DNA of 64,000 nt from the NCBI GenBank assembly GCA_947626755.1, contig CANQTP010000006.1, positions 1 to 64,000 on the forward strand, read 5' to 3'. Positions 10,295 through 21,169 of the stretch are shown here, piece after piece. The position numbers and the translations under genes were made by a program. The notes under the pieces are model-generated. The model did not search any database. It saw nothing but the letters and a program-made list of their open reading frames with translations, and had not been told where the DNA came from. Within the stretch, counting starts at the first letter, position 1; each line of letters opens with the position of its first letter. This DNA comes from an uncultured Clostridia bacterium (lineage in GTDB: Bacteria > Bacillota > Clostridia > Oscillospirales > Ruminococcaceae).

Positions 10295-11062
10295 ATGGTA
10301 TTATTGTTTTTAGGGGACGTAGTAGGCGAGATCGGAAATAAATTTGTAGGTTCAAAACTCCGTTCGCTGAAAAAATTCTACGGCGCGGAAATTGCAGTTG
10401 TCAACGGTGAGAACAGTGCATCGGGGAACGGCATCACACCTCATTCCGCAAAGTATCTTTTCGACCACGGCGCGGATATTATCACCACGGGAAATCACTG
10501 TTATCGCCGCAGAGAAATTTATGAAACCTTTGAAAGCAAGGAGAATCTCCTTCGCCCCGCAAATTTTCCCGAGGGGAATCCGGGACACGGCTACTGCATT
10601 TACGACATGGGAAGCTGCTGCATTGCCGTGATAAATCTTATGGGAACGGTATACATGGAAGCCCTCGACAATCCCTTTGCAAAAGCGGACGAGATCCTTG
10701 AAAAGATAGACACACCGAATATATTTGTAGATTTCCACGCGGAAGCCAGCGGCGAGAAGAAAGCAATGGGATTTTATCTTGCAGGAAAAGTAACTGCCGT
10801 TCTGGGAACGCATACTCACGTTCAGACGGCGGACGAAATAATTCTCGGCGGACACACGGGTTACATCACCGATGTGGGAATGTGCGGACCCGAACTTTCC
10901 GTTCTGGGGATCAAATCTGAAATTGCAATTGAGAAGCAAAGATACCATTCGCCTGTTAAATTTATCGAGTCGGAAGAGCAGCCGTTCATAAACGGAGCAG
11001 TTCTGGAATTTGACAAAAGTAATGGTAAATGTGTTAAAATTGAACGGCTAATAATTAGATAA
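10295..11062 (+). CDS. ymdB: Metallophosphoesterase of the YmdB family
   Basis: This 255-residue protein belongs to the TIGR00282/YmdB calcineurin-like family, which has 2',3'-cyclic-nucleotide phosphodiesterase activity and affects biofilm and sporulation decisions in B. subtilis. The metal motifs are visible: FLGDVVGE at 5-12, NGEN, TTGNH, and GTHTHVQTAD near the C-terminus. AAGGGAG precedes the ATG. In B. subtilis the order is rny-ymdB-spoVS. Here rny is absent, ymdB-spoVS is retained, and the RNase J gene is in the same orientation upstream. Confidence 0.9.
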   Translation: MVLLFLGDVVGEIGNKFVGSKLRSLKKFYGAEIAVVNGENSASGNGITPHSAKYLFDHGADIITTGNHCYRRREIYETFESKENLLRPANFPEGNPGHGYCIYDMGSCCIAVINLMGTVYMEALDNPFAKADEILEKIDTPNIFVDFHAEASGEKKAMGFYLAGKVTAVLGTHTHVQTADEIILGGHTGYITDVGMCGPELSVLGIKSEIAIEKQRYHSPVKFIESEEQPFINGAVLEFDKSNGKCVKIERLIIR

Positions 11063-11086
11063 ACCGCTGAATTAATATTTTATCTA

Positions 11087-11115
11087 TTGAATTAGCTTGA
11101 AAGTTGATGTATACT
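11087..11115 (+). promoter_or_regulatory. Likely sigma-A promoter for spoVS
   Basis: TTGAAT (11087-11092) and TATACT (11110-11115) are 17 bp apart, just past the ymdB stop. The resulting leader of about 160 nt contains a short palindrome, AAGGAAATAATATTCCTT. No clear sigma-H motif was seen. Confidence 0.5.
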
Positions 11116-11282
11116 AACAGTAAGTTCACGAATAAATTATTTTTTTCCATATGCTGCAATAATATGTTAAGGAAATAATATTCCTTAAAGAGTTATTTGA
11201 GTTTATGCTGTGACACAGGAAACTGTAATTTTGCCGGTCAGCAAAAACACTGCAAAAACAATATGAATTCGGGAGGATTCTT

Positions 11283-11543
11283 ATGGAGGTTCTTAAAGTT
11301 TCTGCACGTTCACATCCAAATTCTGTGGCAGGCGCTATTGCAAGCGTGATGCGTGAGCATGACTCTGTGGAAGTTCAGGCAGTAGGAGCGGGCGCTTCAA
11401 ACCAAGCGATAAAAGCGATCGCAATTGCGAGAGGTTACCTTGCGCCGATAGGCATTGATCTTATTTGTTATCCTGCTTTCGCAAATGTATTTATAGACGG
11501 GGAGAGCAGAACGGCTATCCGCCTGATATGCGAAAAAAGATAA
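11283..11543 (+). CDS. spoVS: Stage V sporulation protein S
   Basis: This 86-residue Alba-fold-like protein is nearly invariant in the family (MEVLKVSARSHPNSVAGAIA; ARGYLAPIGIDLICYPAF). It acts in coat assembly and septation in sporulating Firmicutes but is also found in non-sporulating relatives, so it is not proof of sporulation. The ATG follows GGGAGGATTCTT. It lies next to ymdB, as in B. subtilis. Confidence 0.95.
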   Translation: MEVLKVSARSHPNSVAGAIASVMREHDSVEVQAVGAGASNQAIKAIAIARGYLAPIGIDLICYPAFANVFIDGESRTAIRLICEKR

Positions 11544-11684
11544 CGGCAAGAGTCATAAACAGGTCATAAATATGAACTGCAATTTATAAAATATATCCGC
11601 CGCAAGGCTGAAAAAATATTGACATGGCAATTTGACATTAAAGTTTCTGACATAAGTAAAGTGAGTTGCAGCATGGAACAAGCA

Positions 11685-12268
11685 ACAAGGCAAAGCCTTG
11701 TTGTAGAGTTGAGAGTTAAGAGTGGAGAGTTGAGATATACGCATTATTGCAATATCTCAACTCTCAATGCTTTTATAGATTTAATTTTACTTTACCTCAC
11801 AGCAGGTAATAATTTGAAGATAACAAAGTAAAACCTGAATGGGTGCAGGCTCTGCCTGCAAAATTACCGTCCATATTATATGGGCGGTAATTCTTTTGTA
11901 GATTTAATTTTACTTTATCTCACGGTATACATAAGTTAGAAATCACAAAGTAAAGTCTGAAAGGGTGCAGGCTCAGCCTGCACCGCCTATATAGGCGGGA
12001 AAAATTTTTTTAATTTAAGTCTATAAAAAATTGAGAGCCAAGATATAAGCGTTACTGCAATATCTCAACTCTCAACTTTTAACTCTCAACTCTTTAATTA
12101 CGCATTACGCATTACGAATTACGCATTAAAATGCGTGCAGGCTCAGCCTGCAAAATTCCCGTCCATAATTGAATGGACGGGAAAACTTTTTGTAGATTCA
12201 GCTTTACTTAATGCACGGTATACGTTAGGTTGAAAATCACAAAGTAAAGCCTGAAAGCGTGCCTTGCT
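11685..12268. repeat. Tandem array of intergenic repeat modules
   Basis: This gene-free stretch is mostly repeats. In order: a hairpin ACAAGGC-AAA-GCCTTGT (11685-11702), a heptamer block that itself folds back (GAGTTGAGATAT...ATATCTCAACTC style, ~11703-11771), a half-element ending GCAGGCTCTGCCTGC, a hairpin around 11862-11893 (TTACCGTCCAT/ATGGGCGGTAA), a second half-element to ~11978, the palindrome CCGCCTATATAGGCGG (~11981-11997), heptamer blocks of both types (12028-12129), a GCAGGCTCAGCCTGC palindrome, a hairpin TTCCCGTCCAT/ATGGACGGGAA, and a third half-element. Bases 11544-11684 show nothing recognisable. Confidence 0.8.
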
Positions 12269-12512
12269 AAGGATTAATGTTAAGAATCTTGCTTATATCA
12301 CTGTCGGACATACCAAAAGCTTTCATTTTGGCAAGGATCTCGTTATCTCTTTCTGCTCTGCCTTTTTGAATAGCTTCTTCCAGCTCGGACGCTTTGTCAT
12401 GCATGGCTTTTTCACGCATACGGGCAAGCTCTTTTAATCTTTCGTTGTTATTCATGTTGTAAAGATCATCTATAGCTCTGTCTAATGCTGACATTTCGGC
12501 TGTTCTCAACAT
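12267..12512 (-). CDS. Surviving C-terminal Rpn domain (possible RpnS-like product)
   Basis: Inside the 3' fragment of the broken gene, AAGGAGG (12521-12527) sits 8 nt before an in-frame ATG at 12512, which opens an 81-codon frame beginning MLRTAEMSALDRAIDDL. The intact paralog has the same arrangement at the same place (ATG at 44898). In E. coli-type Rpn loci an internally started C-terminal product neutralises the nuclease. Whether that applies here is inference. It could also be plain decay with an accidental start. Confidence 0.4.
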   Translation of the reverse strand: MLRTAEMSALDRAIDDLYNMNNNERLKELARMREKAMHDKASELEEAIQKGRAERDNEILAKMKAFGMSDSDISKILNINP

Positions 12513-12622
12513 CTCAAACTCCTCCTTCTTGGTGGATCTGATAAATTGTAACCACAAGTTTTTTCTGTCGTTCTTATCTATTCCATCTTTTACCTTTTTA
12601 AGTTCAAAAAAGTGTATCTGCA

Positions 12623-12823
12623 GCAGGCTGAGCCTGCACGCTTTCAGGCAAATTTTAGTGATTTTCAACTTAACATATACCGTGCATGATGTAAAGTTGG
12701 ATTTACAAAATGTTCCGCCTATATAGGCGGAAGTTTTTATGTAAATTCAGCTTTATTTAATGCACGTTATACTTAGGCGGGAAATCACAAAGTAAAGCCT
12801 GAAGGCGTCAAGGCTCAGTCTTG
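12623..12823. repeat. Complete ~201-bp palindromic foldback element
   Basis: GCAGGCTGAGCCTGC at 12623-12637 and CAAGGCTCAGTCTTG at 12809-12823 form the ends. The two ~100-bp arms are inverted copies of the same half-element, and the exact centre is the palindrome TTCCGCCTATATAGGCGGAA (12713-12732). It occupies the missing middle of an Rpn nuclease gene. Confidence 0.75.
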
Positions 12824-13037
12824 TAGAATTTTTCATTGATACTTGTCGGCTCGATCTCGGGATTCTTTATGCGTATGTTATGAAGTTCACTTTCGGGAAT
12901 GTCAAGCATATCCGAAAGAAAAGCCTTTAAAATATCTTTGTTGTTTTCGTTACCAAAAAGCATCTTAAACACAATATCCAGTTTCGGAGATAACATTGTT
13001 TCGTCTTTTGCCACTTAAACCGCCTCTTTTCAATTAT

Positions 13038-13066
13038 ATTATAACACGCTCAACTTAAAATTGCAA
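13038..13066 (-). promoter_or_regulatory. Promoter of the broken Rpn gene
   Basis: Read on the minus strand, TTGCAA and TATAAT are 17 bp apart. The sequence after the -10 (TATAATATAATTGA) is shared with the promoter of the intact Rpn gene at 45495-45523, supporting common descent of the two loci. Confidence 0.55.
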
Positions 13067-13082
13067 TAGAAACCTACTGCAA

Positions 13083-13207
13083 AAAGTTGAGAGCCAAGAT
13101 ATAAGCGTTACTGCAATCTCTCAACTCTCAACTTTCAACTTTCAACTCTCAACTCTTTAATTACGCATTACGAATTACGCATTAAAATGCGTTCAGGCTC
13201 AGCCTTG
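13083..13207. repeat. Heptamer repeats and half palindrome at the gyrA 3' end
   Basis: A CTCAACT-type block and an ATTACGC-type block run to CAGGCTCAGCCTTG. The TGA stop codon of gyrA lies inside this last palindrome. Confidence 0.8.
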
Positions 13208-15676
13208 TTCTTCGGCAATGGGCTCTTCGACTTTAGCGGTTTCCGCAGTGTCGTCATGATCGGCTACAGTGAACGCCGCCACGCTTTCATTTTCGGAAAC
13301 GCGCATAAGCTTAACTCCGGTTGCGTATCTTCCCATTACCCTGATGTCGCTTACGCGTATGCGAATTATTACTCCGCCTGTGGAGATCATGATTATATCT
13401 TTGTCATTGTCTACGACCTTGACTCCGCATACATGACCCTTTTCTTCCGAAACTTTGTAGTTCATCATGCCGTTTCCGCCGCGGTTCTGCAGCCTGTATG
13501 CGGAAACTTCACTTCTTCTTCCGAATCCCTTGTCCGTTACAGTCAGAACATCTTCGCCGTCATGGACAATTGCCATTGATACCACGCAGTCGTCACCACG
13601 CAGGGAAATCGCTTTTACACCATGTGCCGAACGTGCCATTGCGCGTATCCTGCTTTCGTCAAAACGTATTGCCATGCCCTGCTTTGTGGCTATCATTATA
13701 TGCGCAGTTCCGTCCGTAAGAACTACGGAAGCTATCTCGTCTCCCTCGTCAAGACCGATGGCAATAAGTCCGTTCTTGCGGACATTCTTGTAAGCGTCAA
13801 GAGAAGTCCTCTTTATCTTGCCTTTCTTAGTTATCATTATAACGTATTTGCCTTCGCTGAAATCTTCCGTTCCCAGCACTGCGGCAACGTTTTCACCTTC
13901 GCCAAGGGGCAGGATATTTACAATATTAAGTCCGCGGGATTGTTTTGAACCCTCGGGAATTTCAAAGCAGCGAAGCTTGTACATTATTCCCTTGTTGGTT
14001 ATAAACAGCAGATTGTCGTGGCTGGAACTGATAAGCATTTCCTGAACGAAATCTTCTTCCCGCTGCTTCATTCCCGAAACGCCCTTGCCGCCGCGGTTCT
14101 GCGCTCTGTACGCGCTGACGGGCTGACGTTTGATATAACCGATGCTTGTGTAAGTTACAACACAATTTTCTTCGGGAATAAGATCCTCAACGTCAACTTC
14201 TCCCGAAATTGTTTCAATTGCAGTTCTTCTTTCGTCGCCGTACTTGTTCTTTGTAACTTCCAGCTCGTCGGAAATTATCCCGAGGATCTTTTCATGGCTT
14301 CCCAGAATTTCGAGAAATTCCTCTATTTTTGCATGAAGCGCGTTCAGTTCATCTTCAAGTTTCTGACGTTCCAGACCTGAAAGCTGTACAAGGCGCATTT
14401 GCGCGATAGCTTCCGCCTGTGCTTCGGTAATTCCGAAACGCTCGATAAGTCTTGTTTTGATTTCTGATGCGTCACGGGAGGAACGGCATATTTTTACCAC
14501 TTCGTCAATGTTGTCAACGGCTATCATCAAGCCTTCTAAAATATGCGCCCGCTCTTTTGCTTTTTTCAGGTCAAATTCCGTGCGCCTGCGGATAACTTCC
14601 GCCTGAAATTCTATATATTCGTGAAGTATCTGCTTTAACGTGAGGACTTTCGGTTCGCCGCGGACAAGTGCAAGCATGATAACTCCCACTGTGTCCTGAA
14701 GCTGTGTATACGCAAATAATTTATTCAGAACTATCTGGGGGATAGCGTCTTTTTTAAGTTCGATAACTATTCTTACCGCGTGCTCCTTGTCCGACTCGTC
14801 GCGGACAAAATGTATGCCGTCAACGCGTTTTTCCTTTGCAAGATTTGCAATGCTTTCCACAAGTCTTGCTTTGTTTACCATATAGGGAATTTCGGTGACG
14901 ATAATGCACTGACGTCCTTTTATTTCTTCAATTTCCGTTCTTGCGCGGAGGGTAATTTTGCCCCGTCCCGTAGAATAAGCGGCACGAATTCCCGCACGAC
15001 CCATAATAACTCCGCCTGTGGGGAAATCGGGACCCTTGATGTACTCCATAAGCCCCTCTGCGGAAATTTCAGGGTCTTTTATCATAGCCTGAATAGCATT
15101 TACTACTTCCCGAAGATTATGGGGCGGAATATTTGTAGCCATACCTACAGCAATACCGATAGAACCGTTTACCAAGAGATTGGGGAAACGTGACGGCAGG
15201 ACTTCCGGTTCTTTAAGGTGATCGTCATAGTTGGACTGATAGGGAATAGTATCTTTTGTAATATCCGCAAGCATTTCCCCTGCGATCTTGGACATTCTTG
15301 CTTCCGTATAACGGTAAGCAGCCGGAGGGTCGCCGTCGGTAGAACCGAAGTTTCCGTGACCGTCAACAAGGGGATAGCGCAGTGAAAAATCCTGTGCCAG
15401 ACGAACTAACGCGTCATAAACGGAAGCGTCGCCGTGTGGGTGATATTTACCCAGAACTTCACCGACGGTGTACGCGCACTTGCGGTAAGGTTTATCCGCG
15501 GTATTTCCCGCGTCGTTCATGGTATAAATGATACGCCTGTGAACGGGTTTAAGACCGTCCCTGACATCGGGCAGCGCACGGGAAACAATTACCGACATTG
15601 AATATTCAAGAAATGACTTTTTCATTTCGTTTTCAATATCAACGTTTATGACCTTTGAATTTTCGTCGTTATACAA
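13199..15676 (-). CDS. gyrA: DNA gyrase subunit A
   Basis: GyrA is the breakage-rejoining subunit of the type II topoisomerase that introduces negative supercoils. The winged-helix/tower region, with its catalytic tyrosine in AAYRYTEAR, is followed by the coiled coil and a beta-pinwheel C-terminal domain carrying a GyrA-box (NRGGKG) repeat. The track's ATG at 15712 lies inside a parS-like site and has no Shine-Dalgarno. A TTG at 15676 preceded by AGGAG is preferred, which also places the catalytic tyrosine at residue 123, as in B. subtilis. The acidic tail ends within a repeat. The residue equivalent to E. coli Ser83 is Ala (HPHGDAS). Confidence 0.96.
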   Translation of the reverse strand: MYNDENSKVINVDIENEMKKSFLEYSMSVIVSRALPDVRDGLKPVHRRIIYTMNDAGNTADKPYRKCAYTVGEVLGKYHPHGDASVYDALVRLAQDFSLRYPLVDGHGNFGSTDGDPPAAYRYTEARMSKIAGEMLADITKDTIPYQSNYDDHLKEPEVLPSRFPNLLVNGSIGIAVGMATNIPPHNLREVVNAIQAMIKDPEISAEGLMEYIKGPDFPTGGVIMGRAGIRAAYSTGRGKITLRARTEIEEIKGRQCIIVTEIPYMVNKARLVESIANLAKEKRVDGIHFVRDESDKEHAVRIVIELKKDAIPQIVLNKLFAYTQLQDTVGVIMLALVRGEPKVLTLKQILHEYIEFQAEVIRRRTEFDLKKAKERAHILEGLMIAVDNIDEVVKICRSSRDASEIKTRLIERFGITEAQAEAIAQMRLVQLSGLERQKLEDELNALHAKIEEFLEILGSHEKILGIISDELEVTKNKYGDERRTAIETISGEVDVEDLIPEENCVVTYTSIGYIKRQPVSAYRAQNRGGKGVSGMKQREEDFVQEMLISSSHDNLLFITNKGIMYKLRCFEIPEGSKQSRGLNIVNILPLGEGENVAAVLGTEDFSEGKYVIMITKKGKIKRTSLDAYKNVRKNGLIAIGLDEGDEIASVVLTDGTAHIMIATKQGMAIRFDESRIRAMARSAHGVKAISLRGDDCVVSMAIVHDGEDVLTVTDKGFGRRSEVSAYRLQNRGGNGMMNYKVSEEKGHVCGVKVVDNDKDIIMISTGGVIIRIRVSDIRVMGRYATGVKLMRVSENESVAAFTVADHDDTAETAKVEEPIAEEQG

Positions 15677-15695
15677 TATTAACAACTCCTGACTA

Positions 15696-15711
15696 TGTTC
15701 CACATGGAACA
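15696..15711. promoter_or_regulatory. parS-like site, one mismatch, in the gyrA 5' region
   Basis: TGTTCCACATGGAACA differs by one base from the four perfect TGTTCCACGTGGAACA sites elsewhere in the window. It lies between the YcxB-like gene and the preferred gyrA start, and is presumed to bind ParB weakly. Confidence 0.6.
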
Positions 15712-15717
15712 TTTTAA

Positions 15718-16377
15718 TTAAACAGCTTTATAACGGACTCCCATTATATTTGAAAGTTTTTCCTTTATCTTTTCGGTATCTTCTTCGGAAAATCCCCTTT
15801 TCGGGATTATGAATACATAGGATTTGTTTATAACAAGTATGAACATATCCGACTTGTCGATAAGATTTACGATCGGAGAATCAAGATGTATCACCGATGC
15901 GGGAGGTTTTTTATCTTCTTCGGAAATTTCTTCGCTTTCCTCATTTTCCGCACTTTCGGGATTTTCCGTCTTTTCCTCGACAGGTGACATATCCGAAATT
16001 ATTATCTTGTCGGTGTAGAATTCCGCCTTGTACGGTGTGCCTTCAAGAGAATCAAGACCGCTTTTCAGCTTTTTCTTGTTTGTTATGGGCTGGCTTATGA
16101 ACCATACCCCGATAAAAACGCATAGCGTCAGGCAGAACACAGGCATTACTTCATTTCCGTTGCTTGTCATTATCATCATCACCGATGAAGCCGTTGCTAC
16201 AAGGACGATAAGAATTTTCCATATCAGCGACTTATAAACATACTTTTTCTGATAAATTTTATATCCTTCAAGAATTTCTTCGGGACGGCTGTCATAATTT
16301 CCCGAAGCGATAAATTCTCCCTCGTAAGGCGAAATATCATTATTTTCCTCGTCAAACATCTCGCTCAGTATTCCCAT
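15718..16377 (-). CDS. YcxB-like membrane protein of unknown function
   Basis: A 219-residue protein has an acidic N-terminus, two membrane helices (about residues 49-70 and 77-95), an acidic low-complexity insertion rich in Glu/Ser (about 131-155) and a C-terminal region ([31 protein letters not shown]) that resembles the YcxB/PF14317 fold. GAAAGGAT precedes the ATG. It is sandwiched between gyrB and gyrA, 21 bp from gyrB, so it is probably cotranscribed with gyrase. No function can be inferred. Confidence 0.65.
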   Translation of the reverse strand: MGILSEMFDEENNDISPYEGEFIASGNYDSRPEEILEGYKIYQKKYVYKSLIWKILIVLVATASSVMMIMTSNGNEVMPVFCLTLCVFIGVWFISQPITNKKKLKSGLDSLEGTPYKAEFYTDKIIISDMSPVEEKTENPESAENEESEEISEEDKKPPASVIHLDSPIVNLIDKSDMFILVINKSYVFIIPKRGFSEEDTEKIKEKLSNIMGVRYKAV

Positions 16378-16398
16378 TGAAAATATCCTTTCAGAATC

Positions 16399-18446
<2,048 letters not shown>

Positions 18447-18469
<23 letters not shown>

Positions 18470-18716
18470 GTTTTAGCGATCTTTTTTTAAGTGTTGATGC
18501 CGAGATCTGCGAAATATATACTTTTTCTTCTTTGCCGTCATTGCAGACAATAAAAGACTTCGGCATTTCATAACTTACATTGAAAACATTCCCGTTTTTT
18601 TCGGAAACTGCAAGAAAATCCTTTGTATGCTTGCTGACGGAAGTGTTTTCTATATCAAATATCCCGATTATATTTTTCCCTCTTACTACCGTCTCTTCTC
18701 CGAGATGAAGATACAT
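18447..18716 (-). CDS. remB: RemB/DUF370-family regulator
   Basis: This 89-residue protein (MYLHLGEETVVRGKNIIGIFD) belongs to the DUF370 family. B. subtilis RemB/YaaB, whose gene lies between recF and gyrB there too, is a regulator of extracellular-matrix genes. The ATG overlaps the recF stop by one base, indicating translational coupling. The last residues, QCVMRNS, are translated from the ATTACGC heptamer repeat, so the native C-terminus has apparently been altered by the repeat. Confidence 0.8.
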
Positions 18717-19834
18717 CAGACTATCCTTCCTTTTTTCATTTCAAATATTTTCCCGCTTGCCATTTCCGTGACAGATCTGCTGTCACAGCAGGTCATAAGC
18801 ACCTGCATTCCTTCAATGTTATTCAGGATAAATCTTTTCCTTACCGGATCGAGTTCCGAAAGAACATCGTCAAGCAGCATAACGGGATAGTCTCCGCATT
18901 CTTTCTTTATGATCTCCGCATGAGCGATCTTCATTGAAAGCGCCGCGGAGCGGGCTTGTCCCTGCGAGCCGAAATCCCTTACAAGAAGTCCGTTGACGTA
19001 AACTCCCACATCATCTCTGTGTACTCCGACATTTGTAAAACCTGTTTTCATATCCGTGTCCGCAGAATCCTCTAATTTTTCAAGATAAATTTTTGCAAGC
19101 TTTCCTTTAAAATCTTCCTCACCTTCAAGATTTTCATAGACGGTGGAAAAATATTTTATATCAAGATTTTCATTTCCTTCCGTAACGGAATCATACAGTA
19201 TCTTTGAATGATGGTTCAGCATCTTGCAGAAAGCGTATCTCAGAACGGAAATATAAGCTCCCGTTTCCGCAAGCTGACTGTTCCACACGTCAAGGAATGA
19301 ACTGTCATGACTGTCCGATCTGAATATATTCTTTAACGCTGCATTTCTTTGCGAAAGGATATTTTCATATTTGTTAAGAGCATTTATATATGAAGGCTTC
19401 ACCTGCGAGATCGACAGGTCAATGAAGCTTCTTCTGTTGTCGGGAGAACCTTTTGTAAGGTTAAGATCTTCGGGAGTGAACACCACGCAGCGGAAATTTC
19501 CGAAAAGTTTTGAAATAAGCGGAAGCTTTACGCCGTTAAGAGTTACAAGCTTGTCCTTAACATTATTTCTTTTAACGGAAAACTCTATTTCCTGATCCCT
19601 TACTTCGTCTTTAAATGTTATCCCGACTTTTGCTTTTTCCTTATCAAAGCCTATAAGATCCCTGTCCCTTGTTCCTCTGAACGAGCGGCAGCCCGAACAT
19701 AACCACACGGCTTCAATGAGATTTGTCTTGCCTTGGGCATTTTCCCCGCAAACTATATTCATTTTCGGATCAAGAGATATGTTTATATTTTCAAGATTTT
19801 TGTAACCGTCCGCGGATATGCTTTTTATTATCAA
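18716..19834 (-). CDS. recF: DNA replication and repair protein RecF
   Basis: This 372-residue SMC-like ATPase loads RecA at ssDNA gaps together with RecO and RecR. Walker A GENAQGKTNL is near residue 33, the ABC signature region is DFGSQGQARSAALSMK, and Walker B is VMLLDDVLSELD. Length and motifs are typical. It lies downstream of dnaN and yaaA in the canonical origin cluster. Confidence 0.96.
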   Translation of the reverse strand: MIIKSISADGYKNLENINISLDPKMNIVCGENAQGKTNLIEAVWLCSGCRSFRGTRDRDLIGFDKEKAKVGITFKDEVRDQEIEFSVKRNNVKDKLVTLNGVKLPLISKLFGNFRCVVFTPEDLNLTKGSPDNRRSFIDLSISQVKPSYINALNKYENILSQRNAALKNIFRSDSHDSSFLDVWNSQLAETGAYISVLRYAFCKMLNHHSKILYDSVTEGNENLDIKYFSTVYENLEGEEDFKGKLAKIYLEKLEDSADTDMKTGFTNVGVHRDDVGVYVNGLLVRDFGSQGQARSAALSMKIAHAEIIKKECGDYPVMLLDDVLSELDPVRKRFILNNIEGMQVLMTCCDSRSVTEMASGKIFEMKKGRIV

Positions 19835-19851
19835 AACTTTTCCCTCTAATA

Positions 19852-20061
19852 CTATTCTACAATAATTTCCTTACCGTTTATTGTTACAATATCTCCCGGA
19901 CGGATCTTTTTTCCTCTCATAAGGCAAACTTCGCCGTTTACCGATACTTTTCCATCAAGTATAAGACCTTTTGCTTCCGAACCTATGGCGGCAGCTCCCG
20001 CAAATTTCAGAAGCTGATCGAGCTTGATGAATTCCGTGGTAATTTTAACTTTGCTGTCCAT
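19852..20061 (-). CDS. yaaA: S4-domain RNA-binding protein YaaA
   Basis: A 69-residue protein is almost entirely an S4 RNA-binding domain (IKLDQLLKFAGAAAIGSEAK, VNGEVCLMRGKKIRPGD). In B. subtilis the homolog lies between dnaN and recF, as here, and is linked to ribosome assembly. The ATG begins one base after the dnaN stop, so translation is probably coupled. Confidence 0.88.
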   Translation of the reverse strand: MDSKVKITTEFIKLDQLLKFAGAAAIGSEAKGLILDGKVSVNGEVCLMRGKKIRPGDIVTINGKEIIVE

Positions 20062-20062
20062 A

Positions 20063-21169
20063 TCATTCGTCCTTCAGTCTCATGGGGAGAACAAGGAAAG
20101 TATATGCATTTCCTTCCATAGGAACTATCTTCATGGGAGAAAGTCCGCCGTTAAGAAGGAATCTTACCTGATCCGATTCTGTTGCTTTTAAAGCGTCCAG
20201 CAGATAGCGGCAGTTGAATCCTATGGTGACCTGTGAACCTGAAATATCCGCTTTCAGCTCCTCATCAAGCTTTCCCAGAGCTGTTGAGCAGGAAATTTTT
20301 ATGATACCGTTGCCCATAATGCATTTTACGGGAGCTTTTGCCTTTTCATTTATGAGGAGCATACATCTTTCAAGGCTTGCAATAAGATTTCTTGTGTTTA
20401 CTATTATTTCTGTAGAATGATTTGCGGGGATAGAAGCCTTGTAGTTGTGGAACTCTCCTTCCAGAAGTCTGGAAAGAACTGTATATTTGCCGATCTCAAA
20501 TGTAATATGCTTTTTGGAAACATGGATAGTTACCGTGTCATCGCCGTCATCTTTAAGAAGCTTTGAAACTTCTGAAAGAGCCTTTGCTTTTACAACGAAA
20601 TTATAGTGGTTGTCCGTTTCCACCGTTTCGGAACGGACTGCAAGGCGGAAGCCGTCAATAGCTACAAGATTGAAATTTTTATCCATGATGTCGAAAAGTT
20701 CGCCCATGAGTATAGGCTTGTTATCAACCACTGCAACGGCAAATATCGTCTGTTCTATCATATTACGGAGCATAGGCTGGGGAAGGGTGAAATCATCTCC
20801 CGTGTCAAAATCGGGAATTGACGGATACTCGTCCGCAGACATTGCAAGGATCTTGTATTCTGCATTTTCTCCCTTGATAGTCGTGGAAAGATTTCCGTCT
20901 ATTTCTATTTCGATAGTCTCAAAGGGCATTTTTCTTACAATATCGCTGAAAAGCTTGCTGTTAAGGATACATTCTCCCACATCGTCAGACTGAACTTCAA
21001 TTTTAGTAAGTATTCCCAGTTCAAGGTCATAGCCCGTAAGTTCAAGAGTTCCGTTTTCAAGATGGAGCTTTACTCCTTCCAGAGCAGAAATAGGGGATTT
21101 CTGTGGTACTGCTCTTGAAACATTTGCAAGAGCTTCATTGAGTTCTGTTTGTTTGCATACAAATTTCAT
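20063..21169 (-). CDS. dnaN: DNA polymerase III beta subunit (sliding clamp)
   Basis: This 368-residue protein forms the dimeric ring that tethers the polymerase to DNA. Three clamp domains of similar length are recognisable, and the C-terminal VPMEGNAYTFLVLPMRL is characteristic. GAAAGGAAC precedes the ATG. The upstream 470 bp hold the presumed origin. Confidence 0.96.
   Translation of the reverse strand: MKFVCKQTELNEALANVSRAVPQKSPISALEGVKLHLENGTLELTGYDLELGILTKIEVQSDDVGECILNSKLFSDIVRKMPFETIEIEIDGNLSTTIKGENAEYKILAMSADEYPSIPDFDTGDDFTLPQPMLRNMIEQTIFAVAVVDNKPILMGELFDIMDKNFNLVAIDGFRLAVRSETVETDNHYNFVVKAKALSEVSKLLKDDGDDTVTIHVSKKHITFEIGKYTVLSRLLEGEFHNYKASIPANHSTEIIVNTRNLIASLERCMLLINEKAKAPVKCIMGNGIIKISCSTALGKLDEELKADISGSQVTIGFNCRYLLDALKATESDQVRFLLNGGLSPMKIVPMEGNAYTFLVLPMRLKDE

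Larger units (their letters stand above)
12267..13014 (-). pseudogene. Broken Rpn-family PD-(D/E)XK nuclease gene
   Basis: Two pieces of one Rpn-type gene lie head to tail. The 5' piece (13014-12808) encodes MAKDETMLSPKLDIVFKMLF and about 60 more residues, before running into a repeat that supplies the codons TEP and the stop. The 3' piece starts near 12615 with HFFELKKVKDGIDKNDRKNL and continues to the family-typical end SDSDISKILNINP. The middle, which should hold the catalytic core (~100 residues), is absent, replaced by a ~200-bp palindromic repeat. Compare the intact 285-residue copy at 44608-45465. The nuclease is certainly inactive, while the C-terminal piece may still be expressed. 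Confidence 0.75.

Noticed and set aside
11087-11282. Sigma-H promoter for spoVS
   Set aside because: AAGGAAAT is present in the leader, but no matching GAAT -10 at the right distance was found.
11685-12268. CRISPR array in the repeat-rich gap
   Set aside because: The repeats are not evenly spaced, the intervening sequences are themselves hairpins or repeats rather than unique spacers, and no cas genes are nearby.
15676-15712. GyrA N-terminal extension [12 protein letters not shown] from the ORF track
   Set aside because: The extra codons are a parS-like palindrome, there is no Shine-Dalgarno before 15712, and the TTG at 15676 has AGGAG and gives the family-typical length.
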